From Protonemura montana (Eukaryota > Arthropoda > Insecta > Plecoptera > Nemouridae), in contig OX387603.1 of NCBI GenBank assembly GCA_947568835.1, forward strand, positions 24,824,651 to 24,888,650: a DNA stretch of 64,000 nucleotides, read 5' to 3'. The notes beneath the pieces are model-generated. The model did not search any database. It saw only the letters and a program-made list of their open reading frames with translations, and had not been told where the DNA came from. Positions 10,962 to 20,845 of this stretch are shown one piece after another (positions within the stretch are counted from its first letter, which is position 1; the number at the start of each line of letters is the position of its first letter). Both the position numbers and the translations under genes were made by a program.

Positions 10962-12312
10962 TTAGTAGTGGTGGGCGGCGTAAGCCAGAGGAGAAGCATG
11001 GCTGGCATAAGCCAGGGGAGCGGCATGGCTGGCATAAGCCAAGGGGGAAGCATGGCTGGCATAAGCCAAGGGGGAAGCATGGCTGGCATAAGCCAAGGGG
11101 GAAGCATGGCTGGCATAAGCCAAGGGGGAAGCATGGCTGGCGTAAGCCAGGGGAGCGGCATGGCTAGCGTAAGCCAGGGGAGCGGCGTGGCTGGCGTAAG
11201 CCAGGGGAGCGGCATGGCTGGCATAAGCCAGGGGAGAAGCATGGCTGGCATAAGCCAAGGGGGCGGCGTGGCTGGCATAAGCCAAGGGGGCGGCGTGAGC
11301 TACAATGGGAGCAGCGGCGTAAGCGTGGTGGACGGGGGCGGCGTAGGCGACGGGGGCGACGGCCTTGGCGACGACGGCGTGGGCGAGGGGCTCTTTGCGG
11401 ACGACGGCGTTGAATCCGTTAACGTCATCAGCGGTGTAGTCGACGACACGTCGGGTACCGTCGGATTCGATCAGAGAGTACTGTCCCTGGACAACATCTC
11501 CCTGACGGGTCTCGTGCTGGCTCTTCACGTCTCCGGTGAGAGCATCCTGGATATCGTAGGAGTACGAGTACGATGGGTTGGGGTCGAAGTCGGTGTCGAT
11601 GGCGTGGACGGCGGGTGCAGCGTAGGCCAGGGGGGCGCCGATCACTCCGGCGTTGGCGACGGCCACGAGGGCGGCGAGAATCACGAACTAGAAATCCGAT
11701 GGAAGTTTTTAGGTGATTTTCCTTGAAACTAACTCACTTATAACGGTTCTAGCGATCCTCAGTTACAGCACAGCACGGTGAATGTATGTTTTACCGTTTA
11801 CAAATGATTGTCTGTATCCTCAACCCCCCAAATCCCAGCCATGACAACGGTTAGCACCTAATTCTGCTCAATCCCTGGTTGTAACGCGCATTAATTTCAA
11901 CCAATCGTTCAAATTACATTTAATATACATCTTTTAAAGATAACTACAAGCAAGCAAGATCACCATGCACCGAGCATTGCAAGTTTTAATAAACACTTAG
12001 ATATATGAACCATTTCAACGTCAAGCCGTGAGCAAATATTCAAGGAAAAATTGAGTATGCCAGCAAAGAAAAAAAACCGTGAGTATAGCACGAATCCCCA
12101 ATCACCAAGTAAGTAGGAAAAGTTATGAACGAAATGCCGCAAACACTTGAGACTTAAGACCCGAGAGGCGGCCGCGCATTGAAATCACCATGTTAAAGCA
12201 TACGGCGAACACTTTCCACGACGAGCAGAAGACAATGGTTATCACGGCACTAATGCTATTCTAATGACTAGAGTAACCTCACACCAGCGATCGAACCTAC
12301 CTTGAATGCCAT
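10962..12312 (-). CDS. CPR-4: RR-2 cuticular protein with SHAAPLAYA tandem repeats (245 aa), join(10962..11687, 12301..12312)
   Basis: Exon 1 (12301-12312) is M-A-F-K. The 613-bp intron ends TTTCTAG before F-V-I-L at 11687. Signal peptide about 1-17 (ending VANA/G). The RR-2 domain is close to the N-terminus, about 36-101 ([31 protein letters not shown]). The C-terminal half is about 11 tandem copies of a 9-residue unit, S-H-A-(A/S)-P-L-A-Y-A, coded by 27-bp repeats at about 10980-11285, ending in A-H-H-Y. The same unit is found in CPR-9. A poly(A) signal (plus-strand TTTATT) is at 10875-10880. CPR-4 is head-to-head with CPR-5, 557 bp between ATGs. Confidence 0.92.
10980..11285 (-). repeat. 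27-bp coding minisatellite inside CPR-4
   Basis: About 11 head-to-tail copies of a 27-bp unit code the nonapeptide SH-A-(A/S)-PLAYA. Neighbouring units in the middle of the array are identical or nearly so (GAAGC versus AGCGGC variants mark the S and A forms), as expected from slippage or unequal exchange. The frame is kept throughout because the unit length is a multiple of three. Confidence 0.9.
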
Positions 12313-12337
12313 TGTAAGTAATGTAAGTCAACTGAGT

Positions 12338-12374
12338 AACTGATGCTCAACAAATAATACGTGTCGCTTATATA
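12338..12374 (-). promoter_or_regulatory. CPR-4 core promoter (TATA + initiator)
   Basis: TATATAAGCGAC begins at 12374 on the minus strand (TATATAA at 12368-12374). ATCAGTT, with TCAGTT at 12338-12343, follows at about 32 bp. The initiator is about 28 bp before the ATG. Confidence 0.82.
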
Positions 12375-12801
12375 CTAACAAAAAGTTTCTTAATTTTCCA
12401 TAATATTAACGTTGAGTAACGCACACCAGCATTTGAGGGCCAAGCGCATTGGCAGGGGCACACCACACGCGGAGGAGCGACACGCCCTGCCCGATCGCGG
12501 TGTTATCGTCGAACCATACTGGTTTTCACAAACAAGGTTTCGGCCGAGGGTTGCAAATACCAAAAGCAGGTGGACAACGGCGCGCTGACTCCTACAACAT
12601 GCATACCTGATCTACATCGGGGAAATATATTAGATTGTCATGGACGCGAACGCCCCCCGAGGTGGGGTATTGTTGGCACATCGGCCCCAAATTGGTCGCT
12701 GCGTAGGTGTCTGCCGGCCACCGGATTGGAGTAACCACACATGCTCGGTATGCGTCGCGTGTGACGCGATGCGTAACGGCAGACGCGAAACTTTTTAATA
12801 C

Positions 12802-12838
12802 TATATAAACGATGGACAGCGTCCAATATGTATCAGTT
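12802..12838 (+). promoter_or_regulatory. CPR-5 core promoter (TATA + initiator)
   Basis: TATATAA at 12802-12808 is followed by GTATCAGTT, whose TCAGTT lies at 12833-12838, giving a 5' UTR of about 35 nt. This promoter and that of CPR-4 face away from each other within about 430 bp. Confidence 0.83.
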
Positions 12839-12869
12839 CATTTTGTGCAATCAAAGCAACCAATTTGCA

Positions 12870-13658
12870 ATGGCATTCAAGGTACAACTGGCAAATTAGC
12901 TTGGCAGAATTACAGTCAGGCAGGCCATAAGTGGACAATCAATATCCTAATAATTAATATCATGCTATTCTTAATTGAATTTTAGAAATCAGAGTACAAA
13001 CTAACATCAAGCAATTTAAAACAGATTAACGCGTTGATATGATTTTAAATAATACATTGCAGCATAAACATGCAAAAAATATCAACTTCCTTGACCTTCG
13101 TGGTCCTTTTCACAGTGGAATTCGCCGGGGAATAATTACGGTAACCGTTGTAGCCATGGTCTTACGGTAATTAATCTATTTCAGTTCGTCCTCCTCGCCG
13201 TGGTCCTGGCCTCTGCTAACGCCGGCATCATCGGAGCCCCTGCTTACTCGGGCTACGCCGCGACGGGCTATGCTGCCCCCCTCGCCTACGCTGCACCCGT
13301 CGTCCACGCCGTCGACACCGACTTCGACCCCAACCCATCGTACTCGTACTCCTACGACATCCAGGATGCCCTCACCGGAGACGTGAAGAGCCAGCACGAG
13401 ACCCGCCAGGGAGAGGTTGTCCAGGGACAGTACTCCTTCATCGAATCTGATGGCACCCGCCGTACCGTCGACTACACCGCCGATGATGTCAACGGATTCA
13501 ACGCCGTCGTCCGCAAGGAGCCCGTCGTTCACGCCAAGACTGTCGTCGCTGCCGCCCCTGCCTACGCATCGTACGCCGCCCCTGCCTACGCATCGTACGC
13601 CGCCCCTGCCTACGCCTCGTACGCTGCTCCCGCGTACGCTCACGCTCGCGTGTACTAA
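12870..13658 (+). CDS. CPR-5: RR-2 cuticular protein (161 aa), join(12870..12881, 13185..13658)
   Basis: Exon 1 (12870-12881) is M-A-F-K. The 303-bp intron ends CTATTTCAG before F-V-L-L at 13185. The signal peptide is about 1-17 (ending SANA/G). The RR-2 domain is at about 48-114. The short tail has four Y-A-A-P-A-Y-A units and ends A-H-A-R-V-Y. This is the shortest protein of the array. A poly(A) signal AATAAA is at 13696-13701, just 38 nt past the stop. Bases 13431-13523, coding the second half of the RR-2 domain, are identical to the matching 93 bp of CPR-11, 28 kb away on the other strand. Confidence 0.93.
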
Positions 13659-13704
13659 GTCTCTTAATACTTAAGATTTCATAATTTATTCGACAAATAA
13701 AAAA

Positions 13705-14475
13705 CATACACTACATCCACATTTGTTTGACATTAGCTGGGGGCAAGACAAATACCCCAACTCGCCTAATCCCTTGCACTATCAAATCCTCGAGAGGTTT
13801 CTGAGACCAACGCCAAGAGAAAGGATTCACTTACTTCTTCGTTATAAATACACCACGTCAAATAGTTTCGAAGAAGTAAAAATGAAATTCCTTCGCAAAC
13901 ACGCACTTTACAGCCTTCCGCTTTTTAAGTGGATAATTGGAAAAAGTGTCTGGCAGTTGGCATTTATTCCTGTCCATTCAAGGCTTGCTAATTATAATCG
14001 AAACTATTGCTGGCATTCAATTGCTTGACATAATAGTAAAGGCTATCAGGTAGTAAAACCATTAACCGTGACGATGAACAGCAATCGGGTGCCTGAAGGA
14101 GAGGGACAATTTAGACATTTTTGTGGCAAATCTTGCGATTACTGGTTACCGGTAAGTGACAAACCATGCGCAAGACCATGCACCGCGTGTCGAATGTGTT
14201 GACACAACGACACTGTGACTTCGGAGGTAACCAGCATACCAGGTCGACGTGAAGAATGGTCACGCGTTTCGGAGCAACGGGTTTGCAATACGTCATTCCC
14301 GATGCAGAAGCTAGTAATTGCGTAAACTAAATTGTCGCCAAGCTTTACTGAGCCAGTTCCTTGTGCGGGTAGTCGAAGGGTAGTCGAAGGGTAGTTAGGG
14401 AAGTTTGGGAAATAGGAACTTATGATAATAGCATAGCCGAAAGAAGCAGGCAGTGTATGGTTTAGGTCAATGGTA
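13705..14475. other. Intergenic, short tandem repeat only
   Basis: No gene is seen between the tail-to-tail ends of CPR-5 and CPR-6. A small direct repeat of GGGTAGTCGAA lies at about 14367-14394. The CPR-6 poly(A) signal (plus-strand TTTATT) is at 14480-14485. Confidence 0.55.
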
Positions 14476-14682
14476 TATTTTTATTTTCTTTGACTTGATA
14501 TCAATAATCAGACGTGGTTGATGGCGTTACCAAATGACACATGACATGGCGTTCAACGGAAGGTCCTCGCCAGCGCGCCCGGCAAACGGCGGCCTCCGAC
14601 TTCAACGTCGGCTACCCCGTTGGCCGAGCACCTCGCAGAGGGTGTGACTACGTGCGCGCGCGTCGTTCCTCCTGCACCCACT

Positions 14683-15568
14683 TTAGTGGTGGTACGCGTA
14701 GGCGGGGGCCGACACGTACTTGGGGGCGGCGGCGTAAAGGGCGGGGGCGGCGGCGATGATTTTGGGAGCAGCAACCACTACCTTGGTGGGAGCAGTCTTC
14801 TCGACGACCGCGTTAAATCCGTTGTGGTCGTCAGCGGTGTAGTGCACGGTGCGGATGCTGCCGTCGGCTTCGGCCAGCGAGTAGCTACCCTGAACGTGGT
14901 CGCCGTCGCGGGTCTCCTGAGCAGACTTGTGGTCACCGGTCGACGGGTCGTTCACGCCGTACTTGTAGCTGTACTGAGGGTGCGCGTCGGCTTCAACCAC
15001 CACGGTCTTGACAAGGGGGGCGGCGACCTTGACAATCGGGGCGGGTGCGTAGTGGACGGCGGGGGCGGCATGGGCGTAGGTGACAGCCGGGGCGGCGTGG
15101 GCGTAGGTGACAGCCGGTGCGGCGTGGGCGTAGGTGATGGCAGGGGCGGCATGGGCGTAGGTGACGGCAGGGGCGGCGTGGGCGTAGGTAACGGCAGGGG
15201 CGGCATGAGCGTAAGCGACGGCCGGGGCGGCGTAGCTAGCGTAGCTCAGAGGGGCGGCGACGGCCACTTTGGGGGCGGCGTAGCTGAGCGTAGGTGCATA
15301 GCTGGCCACGAGGCCGGCGTGCGCGGCGGAAGCCACGAGGGCGAGGATGAGGACCTGCGGACCAAGACAGAAATCAGTGAACCAAACGCTTGACAGTTAT
15401 TGTAGAAATAATTTGCAATTCTCTGGCTAAACCAAAACATTGTTCACTGTCGAATGAACTATAACTGACTCTAATACTGTGGGCCGATGGTCTGCAAGCC
15501 ACGCGCTGCGAAGTAATCCACTGGTCAGCTCGTTGTCGGTGCTTCGATGCACTTACCTTAGAAATCAT
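14683..15568 (-). CDS. CPR-6: RR-2 cuticular protein with YAHAAPAVT repeats (227 aa), join(14683..15354, 15557..15568)
   Basis: Exon 1 (15557-15568) is M-I-S-K, an unusual start for the array. The 202-bp intron, the shortest here, ends GTCCGCAG before V-L-I-L at 15354. The signal peptide is about 1-17. An N-terminal arm (about 20-120) carries about six copies of Y-A-H-A-A-P-A-(V/I)-T/H, coded by 27-bp tandem repeats at about 15035-15215. The RR-2 domain is at about 124-188 ([30 protein letters not shown]). The C-terminus is A-Y-A-Y-H-H. The DAHPQY start of the domain groups it with CPR-1/2/3 rather than with the DTDFDPNP genes. Confidence 0.92.
15035..15215 (-). repeat. 27-bp coding repeats inside CPR-6
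   Basis: About six imperfect head-to-tail 27-bp units code the nonapeptide YAHAAPAVT and its variants in the arm before the RR-2 domain. Unit length equals that in CPR-4 but the sequence differs, so the two expansions appear independent. Confidence 0.82.
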
Positions 15569-15624
15569 TGCTGGAGTGCTGCTGATGTATTTCTGTGTCT
15601 TCTGCTGGGCTGTTGAGGCACTTG

Positions 15625-15658
15625 TGATGATTGTCGAGGCGGGCAGTTCGCTTATAAA
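15625..15658 (-). promoter_or_regulatory. CPR-6 core promoter (TATA + weak initiator)
   Basis: TTTATAA at 15652-15658 on the minus strand. About 30 bp later is ATCATC, a weaker initiator than the TCAGTT of its neighbours. Confidence 0.65.
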
Positions 15659-15679
15659 CCCTCTAGAGACACTAACACA

Positions 15680-17040
15680 TCGCCTAATCCCACCATTGCG
15701 CTGCACACATCCATATTGCACGCTCGTTGCATCTCCGACGCGGCGTGCACCGGCCAGGCAAGCGAGCATGCAGCGTAATCTCTCATTCAGAAATAGCGTA
15801 TGGAGGTCTGCTTCTTATTACGCAAACCTGTTCACTCGAACAACACATTTTTTCACCTTAGATTTCATACTTGATTGAATGAAATGCACTTCCAATATAA
15901 AATCGTGCAATTTCATAAAGTAAATAAGAGAAAATATGGGTTAGTTGCGCACTTGGAATACGCATAAATGGCATTAAAAAATGCCCCGCGCGTGGTCTAG
16001 ACGCGGGCATGAGTGCAATTCGCTGCACTCTATGGTATACCTTAGCATCGATTGCGAGTCGAGGACAGGAATGCGATCCGGCGTGCTTAATTAGGGCTGA
16101 TTAGGCACAGGTCAATCCGTACTGCATGTCGTACGGTCACATATGGTGCGTGAGAACTGTGCGTAGGGTGATTCGATTCGATTTTGATTCGACCAGTGCC
16201 ATTGCGTATCGGGGCGCAAATGTGCGCACAAGAAAATAATACACAAATAAACCATTACGGCAGCGTATCTGCAGATTGTTATCGCGCATCTGGAACGGAA
16301 GGCGACTCGATTTGGGTGAGCAAGGAATCACTTTGACAAGAGGATGATAAAAGTTACAATTATAAAATAATTTATTATTCAACTTTTCATTTCTATATAC
16401 TCGACCATAATCGACGTGTAAGTTTCTGTCCGGCGTGCTGCCTGCCGTTGTGAAAGAGAGTGGGGACGTAGAAATTAAATCGCTTATAAACAAACGACAT
16501 TTAAAACTTGCGCCAATAATAATAATTATTAGCTATGCTGTGGGTAACATACACACGTGGTTAACTGGGCTCGGGAACTTGATTAGCATAACGAAGGCCG
16601 TAGAAAAATGACCGGGAGCTGCTAAATGTAGTGTAACAAAAGAACCAATCGGCCTGTCGATCGCTGGACACTCATATATTCAAAAACAATCTGTAATGAA
16701 GCAAGCCACGAAACTTTCCCCGTTTTCGCGTCGAACAGTTTGTGATACGAATAATTGATAGCCGCGAAATTCCTGCCCACTTTGGTCAAACTTGAAGGAA
16801 ACTGTCGATCAAATTAGCGAACCACTTGGCGCTATTGAACAAGCTCCGTATCAAAAAGGACTTATAAAAAAACCAATAAAGAAATTCACAAATTATGTAT
16901 CCAGATTTGTATTTCGTCAGGTATACAATAAATAACGATTAAAAGTATAATAACAGCTTATAAAAACTAGGAGACATGCGTTTAGCTAGGTCATATGATA
17001 CAGTTTTGGTATAGGTATGTTTTCAATTATAGGTAGACTT
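15680..17040. other. Intergenic, no gene seen
   Basis: Only short open frames without family resemblance. AT-rich between about 15880 and 16960. Confidence 0.5.
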
Positions 17041-17063
17041 TTTCGACACTGCTCTACGCCTGT

Positions 17064-17848
17064 CTAGTAAAGTCTGTACCCTGCCGGCGTCAGTGGCAGC
17101 GGCGCGTACCGATGCCCGGCAAACCCGACCGGTGCCGGCGCAAATCTCGCCTGTGCCGGCGCATAGTGTACCGGCGCAGCGCCGTAGGCTAACGGAGCCG
17201 GTACCGGCACAGGTAGGGGCGCTACCGGCGCCACTGGTACTGGAATAGCCGCTGGAACGAGCGCCTTGGCATGCACTAGGGGGCCGCGTTTGACGACGGC
17301 GTTGAAACCGTTGATGGGGTCGGCGACGTAGTGCACGGTGCGTACGTTGCCATCAGGCTCCACCAGCGAGTAGCTGCCCTGGACGACGTCACCGTTGCGG
17401 GTCTCCTGCTGGCTCTTGCTGTCTCCGGTCAGATCGTCCTGCACGGCGTACGCAAAGCTGTATTGTGGATTGGGATCGTAGTCGGTGCGAACGCCGACGC
17501 CGGGGTAGGCGACGGCAACGGGCGCAGGCGCCGGGTAGGCGATGGGCGCCGCGAACGGGACAACGCCGCCGTGGACGACGGCCGCCAGGGCGAAGAGGAC
17601 GCACGCGACCTGCGGCAAGGCGGAGGTGATTAGAGTCACAACCGAGGCACACACTGCGTGAAGTTCGTCGCATAAAAACTTGTCGGTCAGAGTAACACCA
17701 AGCAAAGACAACCAATTAATTCAATGGAGTAACGAAACTATAACATAGATTTCTTAGGGATATATCTTGTAAGTTGTATGGTTCCACTCACCTCATGGAT
17801 ATGATTCGGAAATAAAGATGAAAGTACTGTACTTACTTTGGTAGCCAT
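17064..17848 (-). CDS. CPR-7: divergent RR-2 cuticular protein (185 aa), join(17064..17609, 17837..17848)
   Basis: Exon 1 (17837-17848) is M-A-T-K and ends in AAA at the donor instead of AAG. The 227-bp intron ends CCGCAG before V-A-C-V at 17609. Signal peptide about 1-18. The RR-2 domain is at about 46-111, with [18 protein letters not shown] and H-Y-V-A-D; Val replaces the Thr of the usual Y-T-A-D. The arms are Pro/Val-rich (P-V-P-V-A-P) with almost no YAAPAY repeats, ending A-G-Y-R-L-Y. It is the most divergent member of the array by composition. I see no canonical AATAAA within 150 bp of the stop. Confidence 0.9.
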
Positions 17849-17912
17849 GTTGATCACTTGGTGCCGGATGGTCTAGCACTGTTTTAAGTCTGACTGGTCG
17901 AGGTAATCGATG

Positions 17913-17949
17913 AACTGATAATTGTCACTGTGCCCGGCGGCCTTTTATA
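17913..17949 (-). promoter_or_regulatory. CPR-7 core promoter (TATA + initiator)
   Basis: TATAAAA at 17943-17949 on the minus strand, followed at about 30 bp by TTATCAGTT, whose TCAGTT occupies 17913-17918. Confidence 0.82.
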
Positions 17950-18414
17950 CCAGTCTGACGCCTCTCCCCGCAGGTTCCATCCTCAACGTGATGTCCGACG
18001 TGGCAGGTGCCAACGCGGAAAGCGACGTCGAGGTGGGTCAACGACGAGCGCGTAACGACACCTCGGTTTGATATTCGCACAACGTGGTCCGCGATTTGGT
18101 GCGCGCTCGAATTGCACCATCGTGAGGTTTCCTTTTCGCGACCCAGAGAAAGGAGGCGCACGCACACGCGTGCGGACGAACGAGGGTGAAATCTCGGGCC
18201 AGGCACCCCTGGCACCCAGAGGAACACAGGTAGCGCCCAAGCATTGGCACGCAGTTCAAGATAGATACTACCCTCACACAGGTAAGTTATGGATGTCCGT
18301 TGGTGGTAGAGATTTAGTCTGGTTCGTCGTGGGGATAATGGTCACTCAAAAGACAGAACAAAATCTTACTCCAAAAAACCATGTTTCTACAGCACAGACC
18401 TTCCGTGATGAACA

Positions 18415-18850
18415 TCACAAGAATTATGCATTTTGTTAATTTGACCGCAAGCCTAATGGCCTCGGTGAATAAGTGGATGATGATGAGGATGATTTTGAAC
18501 CAAACCTTGCATAGAAAGGAGGAGGGGAAACCTACGCAAAATTTGGTTCATCATCATCCTGGCACGTAGCCTACTCCTGTCGAAGAGCACCAAGTAAACT
18601 ACCAGCTTCATGTCTCTTCTGAAGGACAGTACAACGCAAACAACAGGATTCCTCCAAAAATCCATACTGTAAAGAGGTTGATAAGCAAGGCGAATGACGT
18701 TGCTGCATTAACTTTCATCCCTCCAACCTCTCTCTCAAACAGAGCTGGTCATGTGTATGATAGTCACCCATCCAATACCTGACATAGCGCAGTGTTGCTT
18801 AACGTCATGCTTAACTCGCATGACAACCATCGTTTCCTACACGCAAAAGC
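18415..18850 (-). mobile_element. 5S rRNA-derived SINE (SINE3 type), diverged copy
   Basis: Read on the minus strand, the copy has a 5S-like head with the segment TATTGGATGGGTGAC (the 5S C-box region), a body matching the other two copies (CAACCTCT, AGGAATCCTG, GGTGCTCTTCG, GGGTTTCCCC-like) and a TCATCATC-rich tail. The first 40-50 bp of the head are badly diverged, and no target duplication is clear, so this is an old copy. The edges are approximate. Confidence 0.8.
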
Positions 18851-19043
18851 ATTCGGTGTTGAAGACGACACAGATTATAATTGCATCACTGTCTCCAGTA
18901 ACCTTGAAATTATCTTTCGACGCAGGGGCGGTCACATTTTGGGCAGCGAACGATTTAACGGGTCTGCTTTCTTCGCCGACTGCATCGGGGTCCGTGCCAG
19001 CGTCCGCCTTGGTATTGGAGGCACGGACGTGTCCTCTTCGCTG

Positions 19044-19069
19044 CGACGACGACGACGACGACGACGACA
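19044..19069. repeat. (GAC)n trinucleotide run
   Basis: About eight GAC/CGA units. All three plus-strand readings (Arg, Asp or Thr type) and the minus-strand Ser reading stay open around it; see findings. Confidence 0.85.
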
Positions 19070-20827
19070 CACTTGCGGTTTCGTTCGGACGCCGTCAACT
19101 TGCGGTTACGAAAGTGGTGCGTGTCCGAGCACGGTAAGTTTCACACAAGATTTCTAGCGCATTGCTTTTCTACGCGTGCTGAAAATTGCACGTGGTTTCC
19201 ACTGACATTTTCACGGGTTTTCCACTGAACACTTAAACGGGTTTTCCGCGTTTTCTTCGGAAAACTCTCACACACTACACAGCTAAACACAAGCCTTTTT
19301 GGAATACTGCAAAGTTGACTTGCAATGGGGTTGTGGGAAACGAATTGGTTGCATTCTTTTTCTGTGCCGGATGTCAGCAGTTGGCAACCAAATGAGACAC
19401 CTGATAATGCATTCACCGAAACTTTTTGCAAAAAACACTAATATCACAAGCATTATTGAAAATGATCGAAACGACCGATCAATCGTATGGTCAGAATTCT
19501 TTTCGGAACATAACGCGATGACAGAAACAAGATCCTGAAAAGTGGGAGACGGGAAACGAACGCATCTTGCAGCGCGGGACAAAGATAAAAAAGTACAGGG
19601 TACATTCTGCCGGGAAGGCAACATGAAATCTAGCCAAAAAAACGATATCACTCACATAGCAGCAGACGTAGAGGTAGGATTTGCTCTTCAGTAAGCAGTG
19701 ATTTCTTACCTGAAACAAAGCGAGACATAAAAAATTAATATCACGCTCAAGTACCGAATCTCAAATCCCTGGGGCTTGATCACAGAAACAAATCTGTGTC
19801 CATGACATCGGTTTTCGATACCCAAGTACCAGTATTACAGGTGGCGTACTTTTCATGACAATGGCCCTCTGACAATGACCGTGGCCCGGTCGGCTTGCCC
19901 AGCCTTCGCGGTTACCATCGCGGTCGAGTCGACCATCTTGCGGCACTTGGCTGCAGACGACCAGAGGACCCCACCTCGAGGAACCTCCAGAGGGGACGCG
20001 TACAAATAACGTCGCCACTTTCATCAATCATTTCTCTCGATGACAGATATATATTTATATATTTTGTATTTACGATAATTATTATACGGCTCCATTTCGT
20101 AACAGTCCCGCATCTGGGTCACGCAGCACTGCGTAACCATGTGTCGAATAGCACACACCTTTGCTCGTGGGTTTACTATACATACATACAGCTGAGGAAA
20201 TCGGCTTTCCACGGGGGGAAAATCCCAGGGAAAACAGGAAATATCTTGGAAAATCTATCAGCATAGGACCAACGACAAATCATGCAATCGAACGTCATGT
20301 GGTGATTTACTCTCTACAAGGCTTGCTCCCGAGTTTGTGATTGCCCGGTATCTCACGGCCCACACCTTGCTACCGTTTGCCAATCAATTACGCAAAGCAA
20401 TTTCGAGAGTAAACATTTTCATGACCACACTCGGTCCGCGTGAGATCGGGTACAGCCTCCACGGATTAGTTCCGGACCCGATTGTACTTTGCGGCGTGAC
20501 CTAGGCGTGGACTTAGACGACCTTTGGTTCTACGGCCCTTCGAACATTGTCCAGAAATTCCTGCGTGACGTCAACACGCGATCATTGTTGACGTTTTAAT
20601 TGCTTTGATCCAATTTCCCAACCCCGGTGGAGGTTACATGAAAAACATCCTGGTAAGGCGCGAAGTGGTCAATGCAAACCAATCACAACTCACGTATCAT
20701 AAAATGCAACTCACTTCAAGCAAAATGCAAAGTATCACCGCTTAATTTTCATTTTTCTTACTAGCGATTTTTCACCAAACAAACCGGAGTGGGGAAAAAC
20801 CAGTCGTTACGGTTAAAGAGTTTTTCA

Positions 20828-20845
20828 GCATCATCATCATCATCA
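20828..20845. repeat. Short (CAT)n microsatellite
   Basis: Six to seven CAT/ATC units in non-coding DNA. No flanking SINE sequence is recognised, unlike the TCATC tails of the 5S-SINE copies. Confidence 0.75.

Noticed and set aside
10940-11278. Pro/Met/Leu/Trp-rich frame over the CPR-4 repeat
   Set aside because: It is a frame-shifted reading of the 27-bp repeat and contains no domain; the RR-2 frame explains the region.
20828-20845. CAT run as the tail of a further 5S-SINE copy
   Set aside because: No head, body or terminal segment of the SINE is found within 500 bp on either side.
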